Shown: piece by piece, positions 48,123 to 57,331 of the stretch | Layout of the letters: the number at the start of each line of letters is the position of its first letter | Position numbering within the stretch: position 1 is the first letter of the stretch | NCBI GenBank assembly: GCA_900317835.1 | Contig: ONIL01000015.1 | Location: forward strand, 1 to 64,000 | Source: an uncultured Prevotellaceae bacterium | GTDB taxonomy: Bacteria > Bacteroidota > Bacteroidia > Bacteroidales > Muribaculaceae | Direction: 5' to 3' | DNA length: 64,000 nucleotides | Made by a program: the position numbers and the translations under genes | The notes under the pieces: generated by a model | What the model saw: only the letters and a program-made list of their open reading frames with translations | Database searches by the model: none | Told to the model about the DNA's origin: nothing

Positions 48123-48571
48123 AATCCGAGTTCCAAAATTTGATTAGCACTATCCTTGGTGTTCACTTTCTCGATAATGTGTTTCACGATGCCTTGCTCA
48201 TCAATGATGAACGTGGTGCGCACAGTGCCCATGTAGGTGCGGCCTGCCATTTTCTTCTCGCGCCAGACGCCAAAAGCTTGGTTCAGCGTCGTGTCGGTGT
48301 CGGCAATCAGCGGGAAGGGAAGGCTGTACTTGTCGGCAAACTTCTGATGACTCGCTGCGCTGTCCTTGCTCACGCCCAGCAGAGCAAATCCCGCACGCTT
48401 CAGTGCGCCATAACCCGTTGCCAGGCTGCAGGCCTCGGCAGTGCACCCGGGCGTGTTATCCTTCGGATAAAAATAGATGATGAGTTTCTTGCCTGCAAAG
48501 TCGCTGGCCTTTACTTCGTTGCCATTCATGTCAACGCCCAAATCTTCGGGTATCTTGTCTCCGATTTTCAT
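48119..48571 (-). CDS. bcp: Thioredoxin-dependent peroxiredoxin (Bcp type)
   Basis: A 150-residue peroxiredoxin from the ATG at 48571 (MKIGDKIPEDLG); the upstream ATG at 48637 precedes the promoter at 48607-48638 and is rejected. The active site NTPGCTAEAC carries the peroxidatic and resolving cysteines. It reduces hydrogen peroxide or organic peroxides. It leads a two-gene operon with the dipeptidyl peptidase. Confidence 0.92.
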   Translation of the reverse strand: MKIGDKIPEDLGVDMNGNEVKASDFAGKKLIIYFYPKDNTPGCTAEACSLATGYGALKRAGFALLGVSKDSAASHQKFADKYSLPFPLIADTDTTLNQAFGVWREKKMAGRTYMGTVRTTFIIDEQGIVKHIIEKVNTKDSANQILELGL

Positions 48572-48606
48572 AATGTCATTTAGTGTTAAGATTGTTATTC
48601 TAGGTG

Positions 48607-48638
48607 CAAATTTAGTGTAACATGGGCGAAGTGCCAAA
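48607..48638 (-). promoter_or_regulatory. Full promoter of the bcp-DPP operon
   Basis: On the minus strand TTTG (48635-48638) and TAAATTTG (48607-48614), 20 bases apart. It decides the bcp start at 48571. Confidence 0.65.
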
Positions 48639-48774
48639 TTATTTGGCCTTTTCCTCGCACCGCATTTAAAATATTTTCAGGTTCAGCTTCAGTATCGTTC
48701 CCGTTTTTTACAGATGGAATACACGTGTTGTTCATTTTAATCCCAAAGACTGATACCATCTTCAGTTTTTTTAG

Positions 48775-48782
48775 TACTTTTG
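48775..48782 (+). promoter_or_regulatory. -7 promoter box for the acyltransferase gene
   Basis: TACTTTTG, 44 bases before the ATG at 48827, in the same sequence block as the NSS transporter box. Confidence 0.5.
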
Positions 48783-48826
48783 CAGTTTGAAGAATAAAAT
48801 CAACGCGTTTTCCATTTATATAAATA

Positions 48827-49891
48827 ATGGATAGTCAAGTTATAACAAATCCAGGCCAGGAGTTGCAAACTGGCACAAAACGAATCGAATATATCGACGC
48901 CCTGCGAGGATTCACCATGTTTCTCGTTGTGGCTCACCATATCTCCAACTTGTGTTTTAATGTCCTTGGTGATGGTCAACGGTCAATCACGCTATATCTT
49001 CTCCAGATTCGCATGCCATTGTTCTTTTTCATCAGTGGATTTGTACTGTACAAGGTTGGGGTAGTATGGGACGTGAAGCAGATTGTCAGGTTTTTCAAGA
49101 AGAAGATTCCTGTTCAGCTCATCTCTCCGTTTCTATTTTTCGTCACCTTCATCTATGTCAAAGATAAGAATTTGATTGAAAGCATATTCTCGGATGCCAA
49201 GGCGGGATACTGGTTCACTTTCGTCTTGTTTGAGTTTTTTGTTTTCTATGCAACGATCAGGTTCTTTGTCCGTAACAAATGGGGGGATGTCCTTCTTGCC
49301 GTGTTGGGTGTGTGCCTGTACGCGACGAGGTGGAACGTGTTGAAGGATCATATTCCTTTGCCTGAGCACATTTCGGCTTTTCTCAGTGTTGGGCAGTGGT
49401 ATCTTTTCTTATTCTTTGCTTTGGGAACATTGGTGAGAAAGCATTTTGCCGCAGTCGAAAGATTGCTTGACACTAAATGGTTCTTGACGATCTGTATCCT
49501 GTTCTATTTTTTGACGAATGCTTTCAGATTGGGCAATTGGGCCATTCCTCAGGTTATCTGCGGTGGTCTTCTCTCCTTGACGGGTGTAATTATCGTCTTT
49601 GCTTTCTTCAGGAAGAAACAAGCGGTTTTTTCAAGCGAGAGGCGGTTGGGGCGCATCATGCAATACACTGGCCGACGCACACTTGACATCTATCTGTTAC
49701 ACTTTTTCTTGATACCTCTCAACTTGAATATTGTAACAGTCTTTAAGGATCATCCCATGCCTGTGCTGGAGTTTGCGGCATCGTCATTAATTGCCATCCT
49801 GATCATTGCCGTCTGTCTGTTGGTCAGCAACGTCATCAGGTTGAGCCCGTTCCTGGCACATTGGCTTTTCGGCGTGAAAAACCCTAAATGA
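48827..49891 (+). CDS. Acyltransferase family 3 membrane protein
   Basis: A 354-residue protein with about ten membrane segments. The N-terminal IEYIDALRGFTMFLVVAHH, with histidine pair, is typical of acyltransferase_3 enzymes that O-acetylate surface sugars. The substrate is unknown. It is monocistronic on the plus strand, ahead of bamD. It is more AT-rich than the genes around it. Confidence 0.85.
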   Translation: MDSQVITNPGQELQTGTKRIEYIDALRGFTMFLVVAHHISNLCFNVLGDGQRSITLYLLQIRMPLFFFISGFVLYKVGVVWDVKQIVRFFKKKIPVQLISPFLFFVTFIYVKDKNLIESIFSDAKAGYWFTFVLFEFFVFYATIRFFVRNKWGDVLLAVLGVCLYATRWNVLKDHIPLPEHISAFLSVGQWYLFLFFALGTLVRKHFAAVERLLDTKWFLTICILFYFLTNAFRLGNWAIPQVICGGLLSLTGVIIVFAFFRKKQAVFSSERRLGRIMQYTGRRTLDIYLLHFFLIPLNLNIVTVFKDHPMPVLEFAASSLIAILIIAVCLLVSNVIRLSPFLAHWLFGVKNPK

Positions 49892-49958
49892 CAGGTCTTG
49901 CTTCCGTTAAATTTTGCGAAATAAAGCGGTCGTCCTTGTACATCTTAGAAAAAAAGAG

Positions 49959-49966
49959 TAATTTTG
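49959..49966 (+). promoter_or_regulatory. -7 promoter box for bamD-rpoZ
   Basis: TAATTTTG with CTTG (one mismatch to TTTG) 20 bases upstream at 49935-49938; 29 bases before the bamD ATG. Confidence 0.6.
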
Positions 49967-49995
49967 CGGGCTAAATGCGCTAAATCGGTTTTTCA

Positions 49996-50802
49996 ATGAT
50001 AAAGAGATTGACGGTAATATTGGCTATAGCCTGTGTGCTGATGGGGTGTGGCGAGTATAACAAGGTGATGAAAAGCAGTGACCTTGAGTACAAGTATGCC
50101 TATGCCAAAAAGGCGTTTGAGAACAAACGTTATGCTCAGGCCTATACCATCTTGACCGAGCTTGTTCCCATCTTTCGTGGCTCGCCTCATGCCGAGGAGT
50201 CACTCTATCTGTTGGCGTTGAGCTACTACGAGAACAAGGATTACATCAGTGCGGGCTCCTACTTCAAGCAGTATTACCAGCGTTACCCGCGTGGACAGTA
50301 TGCTGAGTTGGCACGCTTCTATGCCGGTTATGGCTTCTATCTTGATTCGCCCGACGCTCAGTTGGACCAAACCGAGACCATCCGCGCGATGGAGGAATTG
50401 CAAGCCTTCCTTGACTATTTCCCCAAGAGCGATAAGGCCTCGATAGCGCAAAATGCAGTGTTTGAGTTACAGGACAAGTTGGTGCTCAAGGAGTTGCAGA
50501 ATGCCACCCTCTACTACAACCTGGGTAACTACATGGGCAACAACTATGAGAGTGCTGTGATCACGGCACAGAATGCCATCAAGTCCTATCCCTATAGCAA
50601 ATATAAGGAGGATCTTGAAATGCTGGTCCTGCGAGCACGATACAAGGAGGCCAGCGAGAGTGTTGAAGAAAAGAAGATGGACCGTTTCCGCACGGTTATC
50701 GACGAGTATTACTCATTCATCAACGATTATCCTGACAGCAAGATGCGCAAAGAAGCTGACAACATCTTCAAGATCGCCAACAAGTACGTCAATAGCCATT
50801 AA
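49996..50802 (+). CDS. bamD: Outer-membrane assembly lipoprotein BamD
   Basis: A 268-residue lipoprotein: signal with lipobox LMGC near residue 17, then TPR-like helical repeats (residues about 30-250), including YEDxx-like YENKDYISAG. It is a subunit of the BAM complex that inserts outer-membrane barrel proteins. rpoZ follows after about 49 bases, a pairing common in Bacteroidota. Confidence 0.9.
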   Translation: MIKRLTVILAIACVLMGCGEYNKVMKSSDLEYKYAYAKKAFENKRYAQAYTILTELVPIFRGSPHAEESLYLLALSYYENKDYISAGSYFKQYYQRYPRGQYAELARFYAGYGFYLDSPDAQLDQTETIRAMEELQAFLDYFPKSDKASIAQNAVFELQDKLVLKELQNATLYYNLGNYMGNNYESAVITAQNAIKSYPYSKYKEDLEMLVLRARYKEASESVEEKKMDRFRTVIDEYYSFINDYPDSKMRKEADNIFKIANKYVNSH

Positions 50803-50851
50803 GCATTATAGAGACAATAACAATACATTATAATATAATTTCAAGTAAGAC

Positions 50852-51184
50852 ATGGATTACAAGAAGACAAACGCGCCACTCACCACTACAGTGCATGACA
50901 TCATCGAGATGGCTGAGCCCACAGGCAACATCTATGAGACTGTTAGCATTATCAGCAAGCGTGCTAACCAGATTGCTGCCGAAATGAAGTCTGACCTTGA
51001 GAAGAAGCTTCAGGAGTTCGCAACACTGAATGATAATCTTGAGGAGATCAGTGAGAACCGTGAGCAGATTGAGATTTCGAAGTACTACGAGAAACTGCCC
51101 AAGCCCACACTGATAGCCACTCAAGAGTATCTTGAGGACAAACTTGCATACCGCAATCTCGCTAAGGAAAAAGAGGAATTCTAA
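50852..51184 (+). CDS. rpoZ: RNA polymerase omega subunit, Bacteroidota type
   Basis: A 110-residue protein. After YKKTNAPLTTTVHDI it has the omega core NIYETVSIISKRANQIAAE, which corresponds to the R-x-x-x-A-x-Q-I motif of RpoZ, then a coiled segment. It is longer at the C-terminus than the E. coli protein, as usual in this phylum. Cotranscribed with bamD; a terminator follows at 51194-51222. Confidence 0.85.
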   Translation: MDYKKTNAPLTTTVHDIIEMAEPTGNIYETVSIISKRANQIAAEMKSDLEKKLQEFATLNDNLEEISENREQIEISKYYEKLPKPTLIATQEYLEDKLAYRNLAKEKEEF

Positions 51185-51193
51185 TTGATATGG

Positions 51194-51222
51194 ATCAACG
51201 GCGCCCCAGCGGTGCCGTTGAT
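51194..51222 (+). terminator. Terminator after rpoZ
   Basis: ATCAACGGC and GCCGTTGAT form a perfect 9-bp stem, then TGTTATT. It may also serve the convergent comF gene. Confidence 0.65.
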
Positions 51223-51262
51223 TGTTATTAGGGTATACAGGAATTGCAGCAGCCCCTCGCCG

Positions 51263-51973
51263 TTACTGGAGTCGGGCTGCTGCTAGTGTGAATACCGACA
51301 CTTGAACGCCAGGTATAGACTTGAGCAGCATGGCGCACACCGTGAGCGTCGAGCCCGTTGTGACGACATCGTCAACCAGCAGGATGTGTTTGTTTTCCAA
51401 GTCGGCTTCCAGGTCGCGCAGGGCATAATTGCCCTGGATGTTAAGCCATCGTTCCATGGCGCCTTTATGCGTTTGGGTGGAGTGGGGGCGCACTGCCTTG
51501 AGAATCTCCATATACGGGACATTCAAGGAATCGGCAATGCCCCGGGCAAGATACTCGCTTTGATTATAGCCGCGTGAGGCGATTTTGCTGCGATGCAACG
51601 GCACGGCTGTCACCACGTCAATGGCGTCAAAGAAATGACTGCCATCCATTTCTTTCACGGCATGCGCAGCCAGCCAGCGCCCCATGCCTGGCCGCCCCCG
51701 GTATTTGATGTCATGAAGGATCGAAGCAAACGGGGAGTCTTTTTCATAGAAGAAATAGGCTGTGGCCCGTTCAATGGGAACCTTGCCTGCAAAGAGCTGC
51801 TCCATCGTGTTGAATTCCACGTCTTCAAATCGGGTGCGGGGTAGCGTGGCGAGGCATTGGCGGCACAGCCATTTCTCGTCATCGTTGAGTGCAGCTTCGC
51901 AGACGGGGCACAGCCGTGGCATGAACATGTCTCCGGCCGCTTCAAGCCATTGTCTAATCGTTTTCAGCATCAA
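51263..51973 (-). CDS. ComF family phosphoribosyltransferase-like protein
   Basis: A 236-residue protein with an N-terminal zinc finger (CPVC...CRQC, residues about 21-41) and a phosphoribosyltransferase fold with the PRPP loop LLVDDVVTTGST near residue 200. ComF proteins support DNA uptake in some bacteria; in Bacteroidota the role is unclear. It overlaps recX by 20 bases and belongs to a patatin-recX-comF run on the minus strand. Confidence 0.88.
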   Translation of the reverse strand: MMLKTIRQWLEAAGDMFMPRLCPVCEAALNDDEKWLCRQCLATLPRTRFEDVEFNTMEQLFAGKVPIERATAYFFYEKDSPFASILHDIKYRGRPGMGRWLAAHAVKEMDGSHFFDAIDVVTAVPLHRSKIASRGYNQSEYLARGIADSLNVPYMEILKAVRPHSTQTHKGAMERWLNIQGNYALRDLEADLENKHILLVDDVVTTGSTLTVCAMLLKSIPGVQVSVFTLAAARLQ

Positions 51974-52448
51974 TGTCGGTTACACGTTTCACACATTTAC
52001 TGGCGATTTGGACTTCAAATCCACGCGAAGCGGCAAATCTCATCATCGCCGCCCACGCAGCGCGTCGTTCACGGCCATTGACGGTCCTCCACTTGGCCTG
52101 CAGCAGTTCCAGTAGCCGCTGTTGGTAAGCGTCCTCGTCGATGACGGCCATCGCTGTGTCGATGACGTCAGCGGGTATGCCCTTGAGTTTTAACTGGTGC
52201 GCAATCTTGATTCTGCCCCAGCCGTTGAAGGCAAAACGGTCCTTCACAAACGCTCGGGCATAACGCTCGTTATCGATAAAACCTTGTTCGACAAGTTGAT
52301 TCAATACTTGACGGACCTCATTGGCATTCAGCCCCCACTTGACCAGTTTGTCGTGAATGTCACCACTGGCCTGTTCGCTGCGGGCACACAGGGCTGCAGC
52401 TCGGTTTAACGCCTGTTGTGGCGTCAGTGGCTGTTTGGGACTATTCAT
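51954..52448 (-). CDS. recX: RecX family regulator
   Basis: A 164-residue helical protein with three-helix repeats typical of RecX (GFIDNERYARAFVKD and GRIKIAHQLKLKGI). RecX limits RecA filament growth. It is distant from recA in this genome (about 13 kb) and overlaps the patatin gene (8 bases) and comF (20 bases), so all three are one transcription unit. Confidence 0.88.
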   Translation of the reverse strand: MNSPKQPLTPQQALNRAAALCARSEQASGDIHDKLVKWGLNANEVRQVLNQLVEQGFIDNERYARAFVKDRFAFNGWGRIKIAHQLKLKGIPADVIDTAMAVIDEDAYQQRLLELLQAKWRTVNGRERRAAWAAMMRFAASRGFEVQIASKCVKRVTDIDAEND

Positions 52449-53322
52449 CGGTCAATGGGGCTTCCTCGTTGGCAAGGAACTTCTTCAGTTCGTCAAGGCG
52501 TTGCAAGGCGGCCTCGCGCCCCAGTTGATAGACACGGTTCATCTCTTCAGGATCATGGGTGGTGCGGCTGATGTCAAGAGGCTTGGCTGGCCTGAATACA
52601 AAGGCGGTGCCTTTGCGCTCCTGCTCGCGCACCAGTTGCACTTGCTGGTTATAAAGTGCGGGACGGTGGCGCAACGCCTCGATGACCTTGGGATACTTGC
52701 GCAGCAGCGGCTTCAGCAGCCACATTCCATGCTCGGTAGTCTTGCGGAATCCATCCTCGCGGGTGAGGATAACCACATTGCGCTTGTAGCCCTTGTTCAT
52801 CATGAATTCCAGGGGAATGGAGTCAGCTAGTCCGCCATCGAGCAGTAAATGCCCGCCGACTTCGACCGGCTGGGCGACTACAGGCATCGATGCTGATGCA
52901 CGAATCCACTCAAAGCATTCGTTGTTTACCTTGTCCAACCGATGATACACGCCCTCGCCGGAGTTGACATCAAAGCAGACAGCATAGCATTCCATGGGTG
53001 ATTCATCAAAGGCATTGTAATCAAACACATCATAATGTGTCGGCACCAGATGATAGGCAAACCAGGCGTTGTAATAGTTACCGGTCTTCAACAGTGACAT
53101 GATGCCGCTGTAGCGCTTGTCACGGGCAAATCGCACGTTGTAGCGCAAAGCGCGGCCTGCTTGACGTGACTTGTAGTTGCAACCGAAGGCGATGCCTGCC
53201 GACACGCCCACCATGCCATCAAGATAGATGTGGTTTTCCATCAGCACATCCAGGATACCGCACGTGAACATCCCGCGCATGCCGCCTCCCTCAAGCACTA
53301 TACCAGTTTTATCGAATGCCAT
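52441..53322 (-). CDS. Patatin-like phospholipase
   Basis: A 293-residue cytoplasmic-type patatin. The oxyanion glycines are in LEGGGMRG near residue 11, the nucleophile serine in GVSAG near 40, and the dyad aspartate in DGGLAD near 158. Such enzymes hydrolyse lipid acyl esters; the substrate is unknown. It heads the run with recX and comF, under a full promoter at 53360-53391. Confidence 0.9.
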   Translation of the reverse strand: MAFDKTGIVLEGGGMRGMFTCGILDVLMENHIYLDGMVGVSAGIAFGCNYKSRQAGRALRYNVRFARDKRYSGIMSLLKTGNYYNAWFAYHLVPTHYDVFDYNAFDESPMECYAVCFDVNSGEGVYHRLDKVNNECFEWIRASASMPVVAQPVEVGGHLLLDGGLADSIPLEFMMNKGYKRNVVILTREDGFRKTTEHGMWLLKPLLRKYPKVIEALRHRPALYNQQVQLVREQERKGTAFVFRPAKPLDISRTTHDPEEMNRVYQLGREAALQRLDELKKFLANEEAPLTDE

Positions 53323-53359
53323 ATTCCTTAGAATAATAAAGATTTTTACTATTAAACTG

Positions 53360-53391
53360 CAAAATTAATGAAAGTTTTCCAACAATACAAA
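53360..53391 (-). promoter_or_regulatory. Full promoter of the patatin-recX-comF operon
   Basis: On the minus strand TTTG (53388-53391) and TAATTTTG (53360-53367), exactly 20 bases apart. Confidence 0.7.
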
Positions 53392-53478
53392 TACTGCCAC
53401 TACCAGTTGGCCTCTTGTGGCCATGCTATGCTTTTGGGGTAGGGTGGTGCCGCATTAACAAGTTTTTTGTAAAATATT

Positions 53479-53493
53479 TGACAATATGTGTCA
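53479..53493. promoter_or_regulatory. Short palindrome upstream of pyrE
   Basis: TGACA and TGTCA flank a 5-base spacer, about 57 bases before the pyrE ATG. It is a possible operator; the arms are short, so chance is not excluded. Confidence 0.2.
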
Positions 53494-53549
53494 TGTAACC
53501 GAGGGATTTTTGCTAATTTCGCCAGTCTTTTAACCTTTAATGACCAAAA

Positions 53550-54203
53550 ATGAAGAAATTAGATGTTTTGCTCGCTGAGAAACTGATGCAGATCAGTGCC
53601 ATCAAATTGCAGCCCGACAGCCCCTTTGCTTGGGCTACCGGGTGGAATTCTCCCATATATACCGACTTGAGGATGACCCTGTCCTATCCCGAGGTGCGCA
53701 ACCTCATCAAGGTGGAAATGGCGAGGCTCATCATGGAGAATTTTGGCGAGACCGAGGTGATTGCCGGTATCGCGACTGGTGCCATCGCTCATGGTGCCCT
53801 GGTGGCCGATTCGCTGGCAATGCCTTTTGTATATGTGCGTTCCACCCCCAAAGATCATGGGTTGGAGAACCTGATTGAGGGTGATATCAAGCCAGGCCAG
53901 AAGGTCGTGCTCATCGAGGATCAGCTCTCCACGGGTAACAACTGCATGAAAAGCCTCAATACCGTGCGTGACGCCGGTGGCATCGTCGTGGGCGCCATTG
54001 TGATATTTGACTACCAGTTTTCCCGTGCGGCCAATGCCCTCAAGCGTGCCAAGTTGCCCGTTATCACACTCACCAATTTTGAGACGATGCTTGACGTCGC
54101 CATGGATAGCGAACAGCTCACTCAGGCCGATGCCGACACCTTGCAGCAATGGCACAGCGATCCCGAGAATTGGACGCCTGCTGGCTTTGACTCTGTCGAT
54201 TAA
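53550..54203 (+). CDS. pyrE: Orotate phosphoribosyltransferase
   Basis: A 217-residue enzyme that makes OMP from orotate and PRPP in pyrimidine synthesis. The PRPP-binding loop is VLIEDQLSTGNN near residue 120, and GWNSPIYTDLR near 30 is the orotate end. The SRPBCC gene follows after 25 bases and the GHL10 gene after that, so the plus-strand run 53550-57242 may be cotranscribed. A weak -7 box TAATTTCG lies at 53514-53521. Confidence 0.93.
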   Translation: MKKLDVLLAEKLMQISAIKLQPDSPFAWATGWNSPIYTDLRMTLSYPEVRNLIKVEMARLIMENFGETEVIAGIATGAIAHGALVADSLAMPFVYVRSTPKDHGLENLIEGDIKPGQKVVLIEDQLSTGNNCMKSLNTVRDAGGIVVGAIVIFDYQFSRAANALKRAKLPVITLTNFETMLDVAMDSEQLTQADADTLQQWHSDPENWTPAGFDSVD

Positions 54204-54228
54204 TTATTATTCTTTTTATCTCTGAACA

Positions 54229-54672
54229 ATGGAATCATTCAAGAGTGCTCCCCATGCCATCACATGTGATGCAGCAACGATATACAACAAACTCACCAAT
54301 CCCTCGCTTATCCAACAGCTGATCGAGGCCAATGCCGACAAAATCGATGAAGCAGCACGGCAACATCTTGACACGGTGAAGTTTACACAGGACTCCATCG
54401 CCATTCAGTCGCCAATGGGTGAGGTGACACTGGCACTCGACCACGAGAACAGTATCGAGGGGCAGCGGGTTGTCTATACCGCGTCACAATCTCCTGTTCC
54501 CATCAATATGGTCATTAACCTTGAGCCGCAGCCCGATGCCACAACAATGAGCACGGCCGAGCTACAGCTCAATCTCCCGTTCTTCCTGCGCAAGATGGTC
54601 GAAGGGCAATTGCAGGAAGGGGCCAACCGCTTTGGCGAGTTGTTGGCCCGCATCCCATTTGACAGACTATAA
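54229..54672 (+). CDS. SRPBCC (START-like) family protein
   Basis: A 147-residue soluble protein with a helix-grip pattern: an N-terminal beta strand, two helices, then a long strand set (VVYTASQSPVPINMVINLEPQ) and a C-terminal helix (FFLRKMVEGQLQEGANRF). I assign it to the SRPBCC superfamily, which binds hydrophobic ligands. Function unknown. It lies 25 bases past pyrE. Confidence 0.65.
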   Translation: MESFKSAPHAITCDAATIYNKLTNPSLIQQLIEANADKIDEAARQHLDTVKFTQDSIAIQSPMGEVTLALDHENSIEGQRVVYTASQSPVPINMVINLEPQPDATTMSTAELQLNLPFFLRKMVEGQLQEGANRFGELLARIPFDRL

Positions 54673-54689
54673 CCAAAGTTCAATAAGTT

Positions 54690-57242
54690 ATGAAACGCTA
54701 TTTTACAATGATGCTCGCGGCTGTGTTGCTCTCGGGCACGATAACTTGTGCCTGGGGCTATGGTATGCCCAAGCGGGAATTCCGCTCGGCTTGGATCGCG
54801 ACCGTGTGGGGCCTCGATTGGCCGTCGCAGGGCGCTGGTGCTACCAAGCAGATGCAACAGATGGACCGCCTGCTAGACTCGTTGCAGGTCAACCGCTTTA
54901 ATGCGGTGAACTTTCAAGTGCGCTCGATGTGTGACGCGATGTATCAGTCAAGCCTGGAGCCATGGTCGAGTTTCTTGACCGGCCATCGGGGGCAAGATCC
55001 TGGTTTTGACCCGTTGCAATATGTTGTCGAGGGATGCCACAAGCGCGGCATGGAGTGCCATGCTTGGGTAAATCCCTATCGTTGGAGCACTGGCACCGAC
55101 TGGAACACCGCTATGGATCAGGAACTCAAGGAAGACGGCTGGCTGCTAACCCATGGCTCGACCATCATCCTTGATCCCGGACAGCAACGCACCATCGACC
55201 GCATTGTTGCCGTGTGCAAGGAAATCATCACCAACTATGACGTTGACGGTATCCTCTATGATGACTACTTCTATCCCGAAGGCATTCCCACCGATGCTAC
55301 CGCCCAGGACTACGGCGAGTGGCAGGAGTCGGGCACGACGCTCTCCTTTGGTGACTGGCGCCGTGACAACGTCAACCGTATGGTGCAGGCTGTCTATGAC
55401 ATGATTCAAGAGACGCGCCCCGAGGTCCGTTATGGCATCTCTCCTGCTGGTGTCGCTGCCACCAACCCGGCGGTTGCCAGTCAGTATGGTGTGGATCCGT
55501 GCCCCTCGGGCAGTGATTGGCAGTATAATGGTATCTTCAGTGACCCGTTGGCATGGCTCGCTGCCCAGAGTATTGACTATATCTCACCTCAGGTTTATTG
55601 GAAAATCGGAGCCACTGCCGACTATGGCAAAATCACGCCCTGGTGGGGAAAAGTGGCCAACAAGTTCGGACGGCAGGTATATATTTCCTCATCCATTTCT
55701 TCCATTACCAATGCTTCGACCGAGGTCCAGTACAAGGAATATGCTGATGAGGTGGAACTCAACCGCACCAGTTCCCTGGATGGTAATCCGGGTGCCATCT
55801 TCTACTCATGCAAGTACCTGTATGCCTTTAACAGCAACTCGTTGGGTCATTATCTCAAGAATACCGTGTTCACTCGTCCTGCTTTGCCTCCCGCGCTGCC
55901 GTGGAAGCAAGGCTTTAACCCTGGTATTGTTCGAGATATGGCACGCACAGGCAACCAGCTTCTGTGGGAAGGCTATGACAATGTGCGGTACACGGTTTAT
56001 GCGTTTCCCATGACGATGAATACCACGACGTTCAACGGCCAGATTGACTATCTGCTGGGCATGAGCTATGAGCCTGTATATGATATACCTGAGCAGTACC
56101 GTCAGGGCTACCAGTTCGCTGTGTGCGTCCTTGACCGTGTGGGCAACGAGTGGGAGCCTGCTTTCCTGAGTGTTGAATTGGACCAACTCGATAATCCTGT
56201 GCTCATCAGTCCAGACGATGGACAGACGGTCAATGCCCCCTTTAATTTCACATGGCATGGAGTTGATGGCGCATCCAGCTATGTCATTGAACTGGCTTCA
56301 AGCCCAGAATTTGGCAATGTGATGGAGAATATAACAGTCACCGACACCGTTGCTAGCGTCTTGATGTTCAATAAGCTGTCTCATGGTGTTGAGCAGTACT
56401 GGCGCGTGCAGTCTTGTGCCGACAGCTGCTACAGCGGGGTGAGCGAGGTACGAGCTTTCACACCCATGTTGCTCACGATGATTCATCCTGCCGACGGCAG
56501 CGAGGATTTGGATGCTCCAGTCACTGCCACGTGGTACGCCTGTGGCAGTACCGAACTGGCGACACTTCAGGTAGCAGCCGATGATGCTTTCTCAACGATT
56601 GTGTTTACTGGCTCTTCATCAACAGGTTCAATTGTCATCCCTGAAGAAGTGCTTGAGCCAGGCAATACCTACTTTGCGCGTGTCCTGCTCACCGTTGATG
56701 GTATTGCGATGACCAGCAATGTCGTACGTTTCTCGGTAGCCCATGCGGCGGCCCATTTTGCCGTGCCTGTAGATGGGGGCGTGCTCTATAAGGGCCAGCA
56801 TATCACTCTCAAGCCTCAGCAGTGGGCGACGTCCTATGTCGTTGAAGTATCAAACAGCGAGACAACATGGGGGCGCACCCGCTTCATCGAGACGCTCAAG
56901 GATGGCCAATATGCCACCACCTTGCCTGCCGAGGAAATTAAGGTGAACAGCAAGCTCCTGCAGGATGGCGAGACTTATTATGCACGTTGCAAGTCCAGTT
57001 ATTTGGACTTTGACGGCAACACCCACACTACAAGTTATGGACCTATTATTTCGTTCGTTTATCGCGAGAATGACGGACTGGTGGGTGACGTCAACGGTGA
57101 TGGCGAAGTCAACATTGCTGACGTTAATGCTGTCATCGATATGATTCTGTCGGGCACGACTACCCTTGCTGGTGACGTCAATGGCGACGGCGAGGTCAAC
57201 ATTGCCGATATCAACTCCGTCATCGACGTAATTCTGGGCTAA
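54690..57242 (+). CDS. GHL10-type glycoside hydrolase with dockerin-like tail
   Basis: An 850-residue secreted protein: signal peptide (about 1-24), then a glycosyl hydrolase-like 10 barrel (PF02638, about 26-390) with REFRSAWIATVWGLDWPS at the start and YDDYFYP near residue 190. Fibronectin-like modules follow (about 400-790). The end holds two dockerin-like repeats, DVNGDGEVNIADVNAVIDMI and the same with NSVIDVI, separated by a short linker; both have the D-x-N-x-D-G-x-x-N-x-x-D calcium loop. The substrate of GHL10 enzymes is not settled; peptidoglycan or host glycan has been considered. Confidence 0.88.
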   Translation: MKRYFTMMLAAVLLSGTITCAWGYGMPKREFRSAWIATVWGLDWPSQGAGATKQMQQMDRLLDSLQVNRFNAVNFQVRSMCDAMYQSSLEPWSSFLTGHRGQDPGFDPLQYVVEGCHKRGMECHAWVNPYRWSTGTDWNTAMDQELKEDGWLLTHGSTIILDPGQQRTIDRIVAVCKEIITNYDVDGILYDDYFYPEGIPTDATAQDYGEWQESGTTLSFGDWRRDNVNRMVQAVYDMIQETRPEVRYGISPAGVAATNPAVASQYGVDPCPSGSDWQYNGIFSDPLAWLAAQSIDYISPQVYWKIGATADYGKITPWWGKVANKFGRQVYISSSISSITNASTEVQYKEYADEVELNRTSSLDGNPGAIFYSCKYLYAFNSNSLGHYLKNTVFTRPALPPALPWKQGFNPGIVRDMARTGNQLLWEGYDNVRYTVYAFPMTMNTTTFNGQIDYLLGMSYEPVYDIPEQYRQGYQFAVCVLDRVGNEWEPAFLSVELDQLDNPVLISPDDGQTVNAPFNFTWHGVDGASSYVIELASSPEFGNVMENITVTDTVASVLMFNKLSHGVEQYWRVQSCADSCYSGVSEVRAFTPMLLTMIHPADGSEDLDAPVTATWYACGSTELATLQVAADDAFSTIVFTGSSSTGSIVIPEEVLEPGNTYFARVLLTVDGIAMTSNVVRFSVAHAAAHFAVPVDGGVLYKGQHITLKPQQWATSYVVEVSNSETTWGRTRFIETLKDGQYATTLPAEEIKVNSKLLQDGETYYARCKSSYLDFDGNTHTTSYGPIISFVYRENDGLVGDVNGDGEVNIADVNAVIDMILSGTTTLAGDVNGDGEVNIADINSVIDVILG

Positions 57243-57265
57243 TTACTTGTCTGTGTACAAAATTT

Positions 57266-57320
57266 AAGGCAAGAAAGACAATAATGGCAATTTGTGTCAT
57301 TAAATCGTCTTTCTTGCCTT
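57266..57320. terminator. Bidirectional terminator between the GHL10 and symporter genes
   Basis: AAGGCAAGAAAGAC and GTCTTTCTTGCCTT form a perfect 14-bp stem around a 27-base loop, followed by TTTTT on the plus strand. Confidence 0.85.
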
Positions 57321-57331
57321 TTTGATATCTG